In this document: piece after piece, positions 16,654-25,226 of the stretch | Layout of the letters: every line of letters starts with the position of its first letter | Position numbering within the stretch: position 1 is the stretch's first letter | From: Mesorhizobium loti | GTDB taxonomy: Bacteria; Pseudomonadota; Alphaproteobacteria; Rhizobiales; Rhizobiaceae | Reading direction: 5' to 3' | Assembly: GCF_002858745.1 (NCBI RefSeq) | Contig: NZ_PJRO01000012.1 | Span: 1-64,000, forward strand | Length of the DNA: 64,000 nucleotides | Notes under the pieces: model-generated | Databases searched by the model: none | What the model saw: the letters and a program-made list of their open reading frames with translations, nothing else | Told to the model about the DNA's origin: nothing | Made by a program: the position numbers and the translations under genes

Positions 16654-17844
16654 TCAGAAGAACGCCTGCAGGCCGGTCTGGGCGCGGCCGAGAATGAGCG
16701 CGTGCACATCATGCGCACCCTCATAGGTGTTGACCGTTTCGAGGTTCTGCGCGTGGCGCATGACGTGGTAGCCGATCTGGATACCATTGCCGCCATGCAT
16801 GTCGCGCGCCATGCGGGCAATATCGAGTGCCTTGCCGCAATTGTTGCGCTTGACGATCGAGATCATCTCCGGCGCCATCTTGCCCTCGTCCATCAGCCGG
16901 CCGACGCGCAATGAACCCTGCAGGCCAAGCGCAATGTCTGTCTGCATGTCTGCGAGCTTCTTCTGATAGAGCTGCATGCCGGCCAGCGGCTTGCCGAACT
17001 GCTTGCGGTCGAGGCCATATTGGCGGGAACGATGCCAGCAGTCTTCCGCGGCACCCAAAGCGCCCCAGGAAATGCCGTAGCGGGCGCGGTTGAGGCAGCC
17101 GAACGGCCCCTTGAGCCCGGAAACGTTGGGCAGAAGCGCCTCTTCGCCCACCTCGACGCTTTCCATGACGATCTCACCGGTGATCGAAGCACGCAGCGAG
17201 AGCTTGCCGCCGATCTTCGGCGCCGACAGGCCCTTCATGCCCTTTTCCAGCACGAAGCCGCGGATCTGGTTGTCATGCGCGGCCGATTTTGCCCAGACAA
17301 CGAACACGTCGGCGATCGGCGCGTTGGAAATCCACATCTTCGAACCGGAGATGCGATAGCCGTTCGCCGTCTTTTCGGCGCGGGTCTTCATGCCGCCCGG
17401 ATCGGAACCGGCGTCCGGCTCGGTCAGGCCGAAGCAGCCGATCCATTCGCCAGAAGCGAGCTTCGGCAGGTACCTTTTGCGCTGCTCTTCCGAACCGTAG
17501 GCGTGGATCGGATACATGACCAGCGACGACTGCACACTCATCATCGAGCGGTAGCCACTGTCGATGCGCTCGACTTCGCGGGCGACAAGGCCATAGGTGA
17601 CGTAGTTGGCGCCGAGCCCGCCATATTCTTCCGGAACGGTGATACCCAGCAGGCCAGCCTCGCCCATTTCACGGAAGATCGCGGGGTCGGTCTTTTCTTC
17701 CATGTAGGCGTCTTCGATGCGCGGCGCGAGCTTGTCGGCCGCGAACGCCGCAGCGCCGTCGCGGATCATGCGTTCGTCTTCCGAAAACTGATCCTCGATG
17801 AGGAATGGATCCTCCCAGACGAAGGCGTTCTTGTCGGCAGCCAT
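16654..17844 (-). CDS. gcdH: Glutaryl-CoA dehydrogenase
   Basis: A flavin acyl-CoA dehydrogenase of 396 residues that converts glutaryl-CoA to crotonyl-CoA in lysine, tryptophan and glutarate breakdown. Visible features are CFGLTEPDAGSDPGG, the FAD and substrate motif, KMWISNAPIADVFVVWAK, and the C-terminal VNTYEGAHDVHALILGRAQTG with the catalytic-base glutamate, a pattern specific to this subgroup. The start at 17844 has GGAGA 7 bases upstream. It diverges from a LysR regulator that very likely controls it. Confidence 0.93.
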   Translation of the reverse strand: MAADKNAFVWEDPFLIEDQFSEDERMIRDGAAAFAADKLAPRIEDAYMEEKTDPAIFREMGEAGLLGITVPEEYGGLGANYVTYGLVAREVERIDSGYRSMMSVQSSLVMYPIHAYGSEEQRKRYLPKLASGEWIGCFGLTEPDAGSDPGGMKTRAEKTANGYRISGSKMWISNAPIADVFVVWAKSAAHDNQIRGFVLEKGMKGLSAPKIGGKLSLRASITGEIVMESVEVGEEALLPNVSGLKGPFGCLNRARYGISWGALGAAEDCWHRSRQYGLDRKQFGKPLAGMQLYQKKLADMQTDIALGLQGSLRVGRLMDEGKMAPEMISIVKRNNCGKALDIARMARDMHGGNGIQIGYHVMRHAQNLETVNTYEGAHDVHALILGRAQTGLQAFF

Positions 17845-17947
17845 GCGTATTTCTCCCAGAAGGCGCAGAATGCCGGGCTTATCGGCCCATGCCCGAAAAA
17901 AAGCAAATGAAATTGCCTCGCATATCAATGACGATTAGTAATGGATC

Positions 17948-18862
17948 ATGAGTGTACAACGCCGACTGTTGCCGACCACTGGAGCGCTTGCCGCCTTTGA
18001 GGCGGTGGCGCGGCTGGGCTCCTTCACCGCGGCGGCGCAGGAACTGGCGCTGACGCAGGGCGCCATCAGCAGGCAGATCAAGCTGTTGGAGGACCAGTTC
18101 GGCAAGCGGCTGATCGAGCGTGACAGCCGCAATGTCCAGCTCTCGCCCGAAGGTGAGATCTATGCCGAAACGGTGCGCGCAGCGCTAGGTCAACTGCGCG
18201 AGGCAGCACTTGGATTGATGAGCAATCGGCATGGTGGCGTCTTGAACCTCGCCATCCTGCCCACCTTCGGCACGCGATGGCTGATGCCGCTGATCCCGGA
18301 ATTCGTCGAACAGAACCCGGACATCACCATCAACTTCGCCACCCGCATTGGCCGTTTCGACTTCGCGCGTGAGCGGCTGGACGCAGCCATTCATGTCGGC
18401 CAGCCCGACTGGCCGGGCGCAACGTCGACCCTTCTGATGCGCGAGGAAGTGGCGCCCGTCGCAGCTCCCGGGTTCCTCAAGGCAAACGCGGTGGCCGAAC
18501 CACACGACCTTGGCAGGCTGCCGCTGCTGCATATGGCTTCTCGCCCCGGCGGTTGGGCGGAGTGGTTCGAGCATCAGGGGCTGGCCACCCCTACTGGCCC
18601 GGGCATGCAGTTCGAGCAATTCTCGACCGCTGCCCAGGCCTGCATCGCCGGTCTCGGCATTGCGCTGTTGCCACTGTTTCTCATCTCGGGTGAATTGCAG
18701 CGCGGCCAGTTGGTGCCAGCGCCAGGCCGCGCGATGCAGAGCCGCAGCGCCTACTATCTGGTGGTACCCAACGAAAAGCGGCTCTACCCACCAGTCGCCA
18801 GTTTCCGCAACTGGCTGCTCACCAAACTGCCGCAGGCAGACTTCGGCACAGCCGAACGATGA
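17948..18862 (+). CDS. LysR-type transcriptional regulator (GcvA/GcdR-like)
   Basis: A 304-residue LysR protein. The winged helix-turn-helix is at residues 10-65 (ALAAFEAVARLGSFTAAAQELALTQGAISRQIKLLED), followed by the effector domain (LPTFGTRWLMPLIPEFVEQNPDI). The sequence resembles the GcvA subgroup. It shares a 103-base divergent promoter region with gcdH, so it probably activates glutaryl-CoA dehydrogenase in response to glutarate or glutaryl-CoA, by analogy with GcdR. The stop overlaps the next gene's start by 4 bases. Confidence 0.9.
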   Translation: MSVQRRLLPTTGALAAFEAVARLGSFTAAAQELALTQGAISRQIKLLEDQFGKRLIERDSRNVQLSPEGEIYAETVRAALGQLREAALGLMSNRHGGVLNLAILPTFGTRWLMPLIPEFVEQNPDITINFATRIGRFDFARERLDAAIHVGQPDWPGATSTLLMREEVAPVAAPGFLKANAVAEPHDLGRLPLLHMASRPGGWAEWFEHQGLATPTGPGMQFEQFSTAAQACIAGLGIALLPLFLISGELQRGQLVPAPGRAMQSRSAYYLVVPNEKRLYPPVASFRNWLLTKLPQADFGTAER

Positions 18863-19413
18863 CGGACGGAATCATCCTGAGCATGGACGATCTGCGCGTA
18901 GTTACGGCTTTTGCCGCCGAAAGCGCCTGGGATGTTCTGGAGATCTTCGAGACATCGCATTCCCCGGATTCTCGTCCACGCAACGCCATCGACGCCGCCT
19001 GGACATTTGCGCGAGGGGGCAAGCGCGGCAAGGCCCTGCGCGATGCAGCCTGGGCTGCCCTCAGGGCAGCCCAGGAATGCGACGACGCAGCCGCGAGCCA
19101 GGCCGCACGAGCCGCCATGTGCGCCTCTTCGGCGCCCTATCTTCATCCGCTGGCCAGCTCCACTCAAGTTAGGCACATTCTTGGCGCGGCTGCTCACGCG
19201 GCACACGCGATCGAGCTTGCGGCCGAAGGTGCTGCGGATATCGCAACCGACCATCTCAGGCACGCCGCGCGGCGAGCAGACCCGAAAGTCGTCGAAGTGT
19301 TATTCCGCTATCCTCTGGCGCCGGCCGGCGGAGGACGCGTAGGGGAACTGCTTCGTATCCTCGACCGAACACTTCGGGCCATGAGACAAACCGACCTGGC
19401 AACTGACAGCTAA
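18859..19413 (+). CDS. Imm-5-like putative immunity protein
   Basis: A 184-residue, alanine-rich helical protein. The middle (RPRNAIDAAWTFARGGKRGK, then AARAAMCASSAPYLHPLA, HILGAAAHAAHAIELAA) looks like the Imm-5-like family found near polymorphic toxins. It overlaps the LysR stop by 4 bases (ATGA). No toxin or secretion gene lies nearby, so an immunity role is unsupported by context and it may be an orphan helical protein. The family call is from pattern memory only. Confidence 0.55.
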   Translation: MTDGIILSMDDLRVVTAFAAESAWDVLEIFETSHSPDSRPRNAIDAAWTFARGGKRGKALRDAAWAALRAAQECDDAAASQAARAAMCASSAPYLHPLASSTQVRHILGAAAHAAHAIELAAEGAADIATDHLRHAARRADPKVVEVLFRYPLAPAGGGRVGELLRILDRTLRAMRQTDLATDS

Positions 19414-19427
19414 GAACGCTCGGCGCT

Positions 19428-20597
19428 TCACACCATCGCCACGAGCGCCTCGAAGAAGTCGACATTGTCATGGTCGAGCGGATCGTCGACCGGCGTTGGC
19501 TGCGACGACATCTTGACGATGACCACCTCACTGGCCGGATCGACGAACAGCCACTGGCCATGGATGCCGATGCCGCAATAGGAACCCTTGCCGCTCTGAT
19601 ACCATTTGTTGCGGTAACGCCCTTCGGCAAACAGATGCGCGAAGTCACCCCGCTTCCAGGCATCGAGACTGCCAGCGGTCGTTGTGTCGCGAACCCAGGC
19701 TTCCGGTGCCACACGCTTGCCATTGGCCATGCCGCCCTGGCGCATCATCTCGCCGACCCGGGCGAGATCACGCGGCGTCATCGAGACACCGCCGGCAGTT
19801 CGTGCCGTGCCGGCACGATCGACCGTGATAGCACCTTCGCCACAGGCGCCCAGCGGCGCCCATAGTTTTTCGGCAAACAGTTCCGGCACACGCTTGCCGG
19901 AGGCCCTTTCGACCAAAACGCCGAGCAAATCGGAATTCGGCGAACGGTAGCGAAACACTTCGCCATGCGGTTCAGGCCTGCGCTTGATCGATAACAGGAA
20001 CTCTTCCAGCCCTTCGTCACCACCGCCAGGATTCCACAGCGTCGCCCGGCGATAGCGGGCAAAGGCACTTTCTGGGTCGAGATAGGCCTCCTCGAAATCG
20101 AGGCTTACCGTCATGTCGAGAACGTGGCGCACCGTCGCATCGCCATAGGCCGAACCGGTCGCTTCCGGAATATAGGCCGTCACCGGCGCCTCCGGATCGA
20201 AACGTCCCTCGCCTTCCAGGATTCCGGCAAGGATCGCGGTCAGCGACTTGCTGATCGAAAAGATGATATGGCGATTTCCGGGCTGCATATGCGGCGCGAA
20301 CCAATCGCCGATAAACCTTCCGCCCTTCATGACGACCAGCGCATCAGCGCTGGAGCGATCAAGGAATGCCGCGACGGTTTCGGTTCCGTTGAAAAGCGAA
20401 AGCGTTTCCCCCAGCAGACCGCTGAAATCAGCCATGGCCGGTTCCGTGCCCGCTGAACCTTCGATGTGCGCGCTCGGTACCAGCTCGCCGACATTCTGGA
20501 ATGACCAGCGATTGAATGGCGCCATGCGCCAGTTCGCCAGGGCGACGTCGCTGCGACGGAAGCCGTATGCTTCCTCGAATTTCGTCCGGTTGGTCAT
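19428..20597 (-). CDS. Beta-lactamase-fold serine hydrolase (6-aminohexanoate-dimer-hydrolase-like), copy 1
   Basis: About 389 residues of the class C beta-lactamase / penicillin-binding fold. The nucleophile motif S-x-x-K is S114-I-S-K117 (FSISKSLTAILAG), and the second motif tyrosine is in FRYRSPNSDLLG. The end holds GIGIHGQWLFVDPASEVVIVKMSS, the usual third-motif strand. The start at 20597 follows AGGAAGGA; the longer frame to 20624 has no good site. There is no signal peptide, so it is cytoplasmic, unlike true beta-lactamases. The pattern is close to NylB-like amidases and esterases. It is a paralogue of the next upstream gene. Confidence 0.88.
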   Translation of the reverse strand: MTNRTKFEEAYGFRRSDVALANWRMAPFNRWSFQNVGELVPSAHIEGSAGTEPAMADFSGLLGETLSLFNGTETVAAFLDRSSADALVVMKGGRFIGDWFAPHMQPGNRHIIFSISKSLTAILAGILEGEGRFDPEAPVTAYIPEATGSAYGDATVRHVLDMTVSLDFEEAYLDPESAFARYRRATLWNPGGGDEGLEEFLLSIKRRPEPHGEVFRYRSPNSDLLGVLVERASGKRVPELFAEKLWAPLGACGEGAITVDRAGTARTAGGVSMTPRDLARVGEMMRQGGMANGKRVAPEAWVRDTTTAGSLDAWKRGDFAHLFAEGRYRNKWYQSGKGSYCGIGIHGQWLFVDPASEVVIVKMSSQPTPVDDPLDHDNVDFFEALVAMV

Positions 20598-20674
20598 GTC
20601 TTGTCCTTCCTGGCTAGTACCCATGGCAAAGACGATCCACGATCGCCATCGCCCGTTTTCCGTATCGATTGATC

Positions 20675-20696
20675 AAGGCGACTTCGAAGTCGCCTT
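20675..20696. repeat. 22-base perfect palindrome between the two serine-hydrolase genes
   Basis: The palindrome has arms aaggcgacttc and gaagtcgcctt with no spacer and overlaps the stop codon (20695-20697) of the upstream minus-strand hydrolase. It may be a transcript-end hairpin or a protein-binding site. No T-run follows in the direction of transcription. Confidence 0.6.
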
Positions 20697-21903
20697 ATTC
20701 GGCGGCGGAGCCCAGCTCCGCCGCAATCGCCGCAATCGCCTTCAGCGTCGCCACGGCGTAAGGCGTGTTCGAGAAATCCGGAAAGGACGAGAGCTTCACC
20801 GTCACCATCCGGCTGCTCCAGTCCACATGGATGAGCTGGCCGAAGACGCCGCGGCACATGAGTGCGCGCGAACGCGGATTCTCGATCCAGAACTGGTTGC
20901 GATAGCTGCCTTCCGGCAGGCTTTCGGAAAAGTTGTCGCCATGCACACCATTCCGGGTGGCATCGATCCAGTCGGCGGGAACGATGCCGGCGCCGTTGTC
21001 GAGGATCATCTGGCCGAAACGTGCATAGTCGCGAAGCGTGGCGTTGAACCCGCCGTCGGCCAGCGCATAGCCGGCGCTGTCAACGGTAAAGCATGCGCTT
21101 TCTTCCGCACCAAGCTTCTGCCAGAGCTCCTCCGAAACAAGCTCTGCCAGCCTGCGCCCGGTCACGCGCTCCATGACAAAAGCGAGTACATCCGTCTCGA
21201 TGGAGCGGTATTCGAAAGCCGCACCATGTGGCCGCGTGGTTTCCTTGAGACGAAGGATGAGTTCCCACACATGCGTCGGCCACGAGAAAGCAGGATCGCT
21301 GTCCGGCGGCACCGGTTTCCAGCCGGAAGCAACATCCACCTGGCCGATGTCGGAATAACGATCGGTATAGGCTTCCGAAAACTTCACACCGGTCGTCATA
21401 TCGAGCATGTGCTGGACCGTCGCACCCGCCCAGCCGGTCTCCGCAAGTTCGGGAAGGTAGAGCATGACCGGCTTTTCCGGATCAATCTGGCCACGGCCGA
21501 CCAGGATGCCACAGACCGCCGCCGTCACCGACTTGGCCATCGACTGCGACAGATGCAGCGAGCGCGGCGTCATGCCGTTGAAATAACGCTCATAGGCAAT
21601 TGCGCCGCCCTTCAGCACCAGGAAGCCGTCGGTATAGGTCTCGTCGAGCAGACCTACGAGCGTCGAGGCCCGGCCAAGGCTGTCAGTCACCGGCAGACCG
21701 TCGAGATCGGTCTCGGCGTATGGCAATTCGCTCACGGGACCAGGGCCGCGCCAGACCTCAACGGTCGGCACGATCTGGCGCATGTTCTGGAAAGCCCAGC
21801 GGTTCCACGGTGCCCTGTCCCAGTCGAACCGGGGCGGCACCAATGCCGGCGGCGAGCCTTGCATGATCAACGGATGGGGATCGCTGTTGCGGTAGGGCTG
21901 CAT
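20695..21903 (-). CDS. Beta-lactamase-fold serine hydrolase (6-aminohexanoate-dimer-hydrolase-like), copy 2
   Basis: About 402 residues, a paralogue of the neighbouring downstream gene. S-x-x-K is S121-M-A-K124 (LHLSQSMAKSVTAAVCG), the second motif tyrosine is in FEYRSIETDVLAFVMER, and the C-terminal strand is FGQLIHVDWSSRMVTVKLSS. Both copies share the N-terminal block APWNRWAFQNM / APFNRWSFQNV. The start at 21903 has AGGAGG 9 bases upstream; longer starts at 21924 and 21987 lack it. It has no signal peptide. Position behind a polyamine-type transporter suggests a substrate with amide or ester bonds that enters the cell. Confidence 0.87.
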   Translation of the reverse strand: MQPYRNSDPHPLIMQGSPPALVPPRFDWDRAPWNRWAFQNMRQIVPTVEVWRGPGPVSELPYAETDLDGLPVTDSLGRASTLVGLLDETYTDGFLVLKGGAIAYERYFNGMTPRSLHLSQSMAKSVTAAVCGILVGRGQIDPEKPVMLYLPELAETGWAGATVQHMLDMTTGVKFSEAYTDRYSDIGQVDVASGWKPVPPDSDPAFSWPTHVWELILRLKETTRPHGAAFEYRSIETDVLAFVMERVTGRRLAELVSEELWQKLGAEESACFTVDSAGYALADGGFNATLRDYARFGQMILDNGAGIVPADWIDATRNGVHGDNFSESLPEGSYRNQFWIENPRSRALMCRGVFGQLIHVDWSSRMVTVKLSSFPDFSNTPYAVATLKAIAAIAAELGSAAE

Positions 21904-22011
21904 GAGAAGCGCCTCCTGCGACATTTCAGAGTTCTTGAAACACTGGCGCGCCGGCAGCCGCCAGACGGATCGTCCGGCAGCAATCACCGCCGGACGCCGG
22001 AGCGTTGCCGG

Positions 22012-22085
22012 TTTTCACGGAAACGCCCCAGCTTCTTGCTTTAAGCAATTCCAGACGGAAAACGCTTTTCCTGGAATTGCTCTAG
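22012..22085 (-). repeat. Dispersed rhizobial intergenic repeat, truncated copy
   Basis: It contains the blocks gcaattccagacggaaaacgc and cctggaattgctct shared with the copies at 23222-23325 and 47761-47854. Here the hairpin half is shortened. It lies between the binding-protein gene and the serine hydrolase downstream. The inverted gcaattccag/ctggaattgc arms allow a hairpin that could mark the 3' end of the transporter mRNA. Confidence 0.75.
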
Positions 22086-22091
22086 GACCGC

Positions 22092-23126
22092 TTACTTGCG
22101 CAGTTCGGTCCAGATCTTCTTGTAGAGCGTATCCGCCTCTTCCGAGCACATCAGCGCCATGGTGCCGTGTGGCTTGGCCTCGGCCGGAACGATGATCTCT
22201 GGCGCATCGCGCATCTCGGCCGGCATGAATTTTTCCGAGCCTGCCACGCCATTGGCGTAGCGGTGATAAGCGGAAAGCCCCGCTGCCACTTCGGGATCCA
22301 TGATGAAGTTCTGGAACAGCTTGGCGTTCTCGGCGTTCTTCGCGTCCTTCAGCACGACAACATTGTCGGACCAGTAGGTGAAGCCTTCCTTCGGATAGCC
22401 ATAGTGAACCTGCGGATGCGCGAGGCGGATGCGCAGGCCGGCGCCGTTCCAGGTCGACGAGGCCTTGAAGTCGCCGGCGCCCATCTTGTCGACGGCGCCA
22501 TATTCCATCGCGATCCAGTTCGGCTTGGCAGCCGTCAGCAGGTCGCGCACCTTCTTCAGCACTTCCTTGTCGGCCGTACACTGCTCGCCGCCGACATAGC
22601 GGATGGCTGCGGTCATCACGTCCTTCATTTCGGGAACGACGTTGACCTTGCCCTTCAGTTCGTCCGGCGTCTTGAAGACGATGTCCCAGGTGTTGATATC
22701 ACCCTTGTAGACATCGGTGTTGACGACGATGCCGACTGTGCCCCAGGCCCATGGCACTGAATATTTGCGGCCGGGGTCGAAATCAGGGTTGGCCCATTCA
22801 GGCGCGATGTTCTTGAAATTTTCCATGCCGCCCGGATTGGTCTCAAGCAGCAGGCCTTCCTGGATCCAGATCGGCAGGTGCGTCTGCGAGGGCACCACGA
22901 TGTCGAAACCGGAGCCGCCCTGACGCACCTTGGCCAGAGCCGTGTCGTTGGAATCGTAGTCGGTGATGGTGACCTTGACCTTGTACTTTTCCTCGAACTT
23001 CTTGATCACGTCCGGGTTGGTGTAGTTGCCCCAGTTGTAGATGTTGAGCGCGCCTTCCGCGCGGGCCAGGCCCGTCGCTGCCAGCAGCGCCAGCGCCGCC
23101 GTCGCGGCAAACAATCTTGAGTTCAT
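22092..23126 (-). CDS. PotD/PotF-like polyamine ABC transporter substrate-binding protein, second copy
   Basis: A 344-residue periplasmic binding protein. The signal peptide MNSRLFAATAALALLAATGLARA precedes EGALNIYNWGNYTNPDVIKKFEE, the classic start of spermidine/putrescine-type binding proteins. Conserved blocks such as VPWAWGTVGIVVNTD follow. The start at 23126 has AAGGAG upstream; the long upstream extension of the frame runs through a repeat element and is not real. It is a close paralogue of the gene at 23344-24378 and follows it on the same strand. It probably gives the transporter a second ligand specificity. Confidence 0.92.
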   Translation of the reverse strand: MNSRLFAATAALALLAATGLARAEGALNIYNWGNYTNPDVIKKFEEKYKVKVTITDYDSNDTALAKVRQGGSGFDIVVPSQTHLPIWIQEGLLLETNPGGMENFKNIAPEWANPDFDPGRKYSVPWAWGTVGIVVNTDVYKGDINTWDIVFKTPDELKGKVNVVPEMKDVMTAAIRYVGGEQCTADKEVLKKVRDLLTAAKPNWIAMEYGAVDKMGAGDFKASSTWNGAGLRIRLAHPQVHYGYPKEGFTYWSDNVVVLKDAKNAENAKLFQNFIMDPEVAAGLSAYHRYANGVAGSEKFMPAEMRDAPEIIVPAEAKPHGTMALMCSEEADTLYKKIWTELRK

Positions 23127-23221
23127 GACAGGGCTCCTTCTTCCAATCTGCGATGTTTCTGCCTGCTTCGGGCAAAAAACTTGTGACGGCCGGGACCGAT
23201 TTGTCGGTCCCGGCTTCGTGC

Positions 23222-23325
23222 TAGAGCGTTTCCGTTTTTTAACGGAAACGCGGAAACGCTCTAACTCTTTGTTTTTACGCAATTCCGGACGGAAAACCGC
23301 TACGCGCTTTTCCTGGAATTGCTCT
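23222..23325 (-). repeat. Dispersed rhizobial intergenic repeat, full copy
   Basis: About 104 bases made of two palindromic modules: agagcgtttccgtt...aacggaaacg with a flanking gaaacgctct, and gcaattccgg...cctggaattgc. The same modules in reverse order and orientation occur at 47761-47854, and a shortened copy is at 22012-22085. It lies between the two tandem binding-protein genes. It resembles mosaic palindromic elements (RIME-like) of rhizobia, but its assignment to a named family is not certain. Confidence 0.8.
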
Positions 23326-23343
23326 GGCGGGTTTTGAAGCTGC

Positions 23344-24378
23344 TTATTTCTGCAGCTCGGTCCAGATCTTGCTGTAGATCTCCTGGATTTCCGGCGAGCA
23401 CAGGCGCTGCAACTCGCCGAGAGACTTCACGTCGGCCGGGATGTTGACTTCCGGCGCGTCCTTCATGTCGGCGGGCATGAATTTTTCCGAACCCGCGATG
23501 CCGTTGGCATAGCGATGGAAAGCCGAGTTGAGCGCCGCGTTTTCCGGATCCATCATGAAGTTCTGGAACAGCTTGGCGTTCTCGACATTCTTGGCTTCCT
23601 TGAGCACGACGACGTTGTCACTCCAGAGGCCGTAGCCTTCCTTCGGATAGTTATAGTGGATGGCCGGATTGGCCAGCCGCTGGCGCAGCGCCGAGCCGTT
23701 CCAGTCGCTGGTCGCCTTGAAATCGCCGGCGCCCATCTTCTCGATGGTGTTGTATTCCATCGCGATCCAGTTCGGCTTGGCTGCAACCAACGTGTCGCGC
23801 ACTTTCTTCAGCACTGCCTTGTCATCGGTGCACTGCTGGCCGCCGACATATTTGATGGCAGCGAAGATCACATCGTTCATCTCGGGAACGACGTTGACCT
23901 TGCCCTTCAACTCGTCAGGCGTGTTGAAGATGATACCCCAGCTGTTGGCCGGGCCCTTGTAGGCATCGGTGTTGACGACAACGCCGATCGTGCCCCAAGC
24001 CCACGGCACGGTATATTTGCGGCCGGGGTCGAAATCGGGATTGGCCCACTCCGGCGCGACGTTCTTGAAGTTCTCCATCTTGCCGGGATTGGTCTCCTGG
24101 ATGAGACCTTCCTTGATCCAGACCGGGATGAAGGTCTGAGACGGAATGGCGATGTCGAAACCGGTGCCGCCCTGGCGCACCTTGGCCAGCGCAGTGTCGT
24201 TGGAATCGTAGTCGGTTACGGTGACCTTGACGCTGTACTTCTGCTCGAACTTCTTGATCATGTCGGGGCTGATGTAATTGCCCCAGTTGTAGATGTTGAG
24301 CGCGCCTTCTGCGTGGGCGAGGCCCGACGAGGCAAGCAGCGCCAGCCCAACGGCCGTCGCGGTGGTCTTCCAGTTCAT
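23344..24378 (-). CDS. PotD/PotF-like polyamine ABC transporter substrate-binding protein, first copy
   Basis: A 344-residue periplasmic protein. Signal peptide MNWKTTATAVGLALLASSGLAHA, then EGALNIYNWGNYISPDMIKKFEQ, typical of polyamine-binding proteins. It is of identical length and mostly identical sequence to the copy at 22092-23126. It follows the PotC-type permease by 47 bases, so it is part of the transporter operon, and it captures a cationic ligand for the permease pair. Confidence 0.93.
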   Translation of the reverse strand: MNWKTTATAVGLALLASSGLAHAEGALNIYNWGNYISPDMIKKFEQKYSVKVTVTDYDSNDTALAKVRQGGTGFDIAIPSQTFIPVWIKEGLIQETNPGKMENFKNVAPEWANPDFDPGRKYTVPWAWGTIGVVVNTDAYKGPANSWGIIFNTPDELKGKVNVVPEMNDVIFAAIKYVGGQQCTDDKAVLKKVRDTLVAAKPNWIAMEYNTIEKMGAGDFKATSDWNGSALRQRLANPAIHYNYPKEGYGLWSDNVVVLKEAKNVENAKLFQNFMMDPENAALNSAFHRYANGIAGSEKFMPADMKDAPEVNIPADVKSLGELQRLCSPEIQEIYSKIWTELQK

Positions 24379-24425
24379 TCTGTTCTCCCATTATTGCTTT
24401 TTGGTTTTGACCTCGGCTTTCGGCC

Positions 24426-25226
24426 TCAGTCGCGTTTCCTGCTGACAAAGAAAAACAACGTGACGATGACGACCGACAGCAGCAGGAAAGCCGTCGAGAT
24501 CGCGTTGATTTCAGGCGTGATGCCTCGGCGGATCTGGCCGAGCATGTAGGTTGGCAACGTGTCCTGGCCACCCGACTTGACGAATTCGGTGATGACGACA
24601 TCGTCCAGCGAAATGACAAAGGCGAGCATCAGGCCGGCAAGGATGCCAGGCCACAATAGCGGCAGCGTCACCCGCCGGAACGCCTGCCACGGCGTAGCGT
24701 AGAGATCCGCCGCCGCCCGCTCCAGCGACAGGTCCATGTTTTCGAGCCGCGCACGGATCGGCAGATAGGCGAAGGGGATGCAGAAGGCCGTGTGTGCGGC
24801 GATCAGGTAACCCAGGCCCGAATAACCGGTGAAGATCTTGATGCGCGAGAAGAAGATCAGCAGCGCCACGCCGGTGACGATTTCCGGTACCATCAGCGGC
24901 TGGTTGATCATCGCGTATTTGAACGTCAGCCCCGGATAGGGCGGCGTACGGGTCGTCGCAAGCGCCGCCATGGTTGCCGCGATCGTTGCTAGCGTCGCAG
25001 CGATCGCGGCGATCTGGAACGACCGCAACGTGGCGTCGATGACCTGCGCGTTCTGCGAAGCGGACTGGAACCACTTCAGCGAGAAACCGCCCCATTCCGA
25101 CGTCGATGGCGCTTCGTTGAAGGCATAAACAACGAGCACGATGATCGGCATGTAGAGCGCGACGAAGCACACGGCCGCGATCGTCGTGAAGCCCGGCTGG
25201 TGACGGATGGAGAAACTCTTAGCCAT
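24426..25226 (-). CDS. ABC transporter permease, PotC type
   Basis: About 266 residues with six predicted membrane segments. The EAA loop that contacts the ATPase is ADLYATPWQAFRRVTLPLLWPGILAG. The start at 25226 (MAKSFSIRHQPG) has AGGAGG upstream and overlaps the end of the PotB-type gene by 8 bases. The C-terminus ends in a basic tail (FFFVSRKRD). It pairs with the upstream permease to form the channel of a polyamine-type importer. Confidence 0.92.
   Translation of the reverse strand: MAKSFSIRHQPGFTTIAAVCFVALYMPIIVLVVYAFNEAPSTSEWGGFSLKWFQSASQNAQVIDATLRSFQIAAIAATLATIAATMAALATTRTPPYPGLTFKYAMINQPLMVPEIVTGVALLIFFSRIKIFTGYSGLGYLIAAHTAFCIPFAYLPIRARLENMDLSLERAAADLYATPWQAFRRVTLPLLWPGILAGLMLAFVISLDDVVITEFVKSGGQDTLPTYMLGQIRRGITPEINAISTAFLLLSVVIVTLFFFVSRKRD

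Noticed and set aside
20248..22044. A 598-codon open frame on the plus strand
   Set aside because: It runs antisense to the two serine-hydrolase genes, whose catalytic motifs and ribosome sites are clear. The translated sequence is rich in arginine and histidine, as is usual for a shadow frame in GC-rich DNA.
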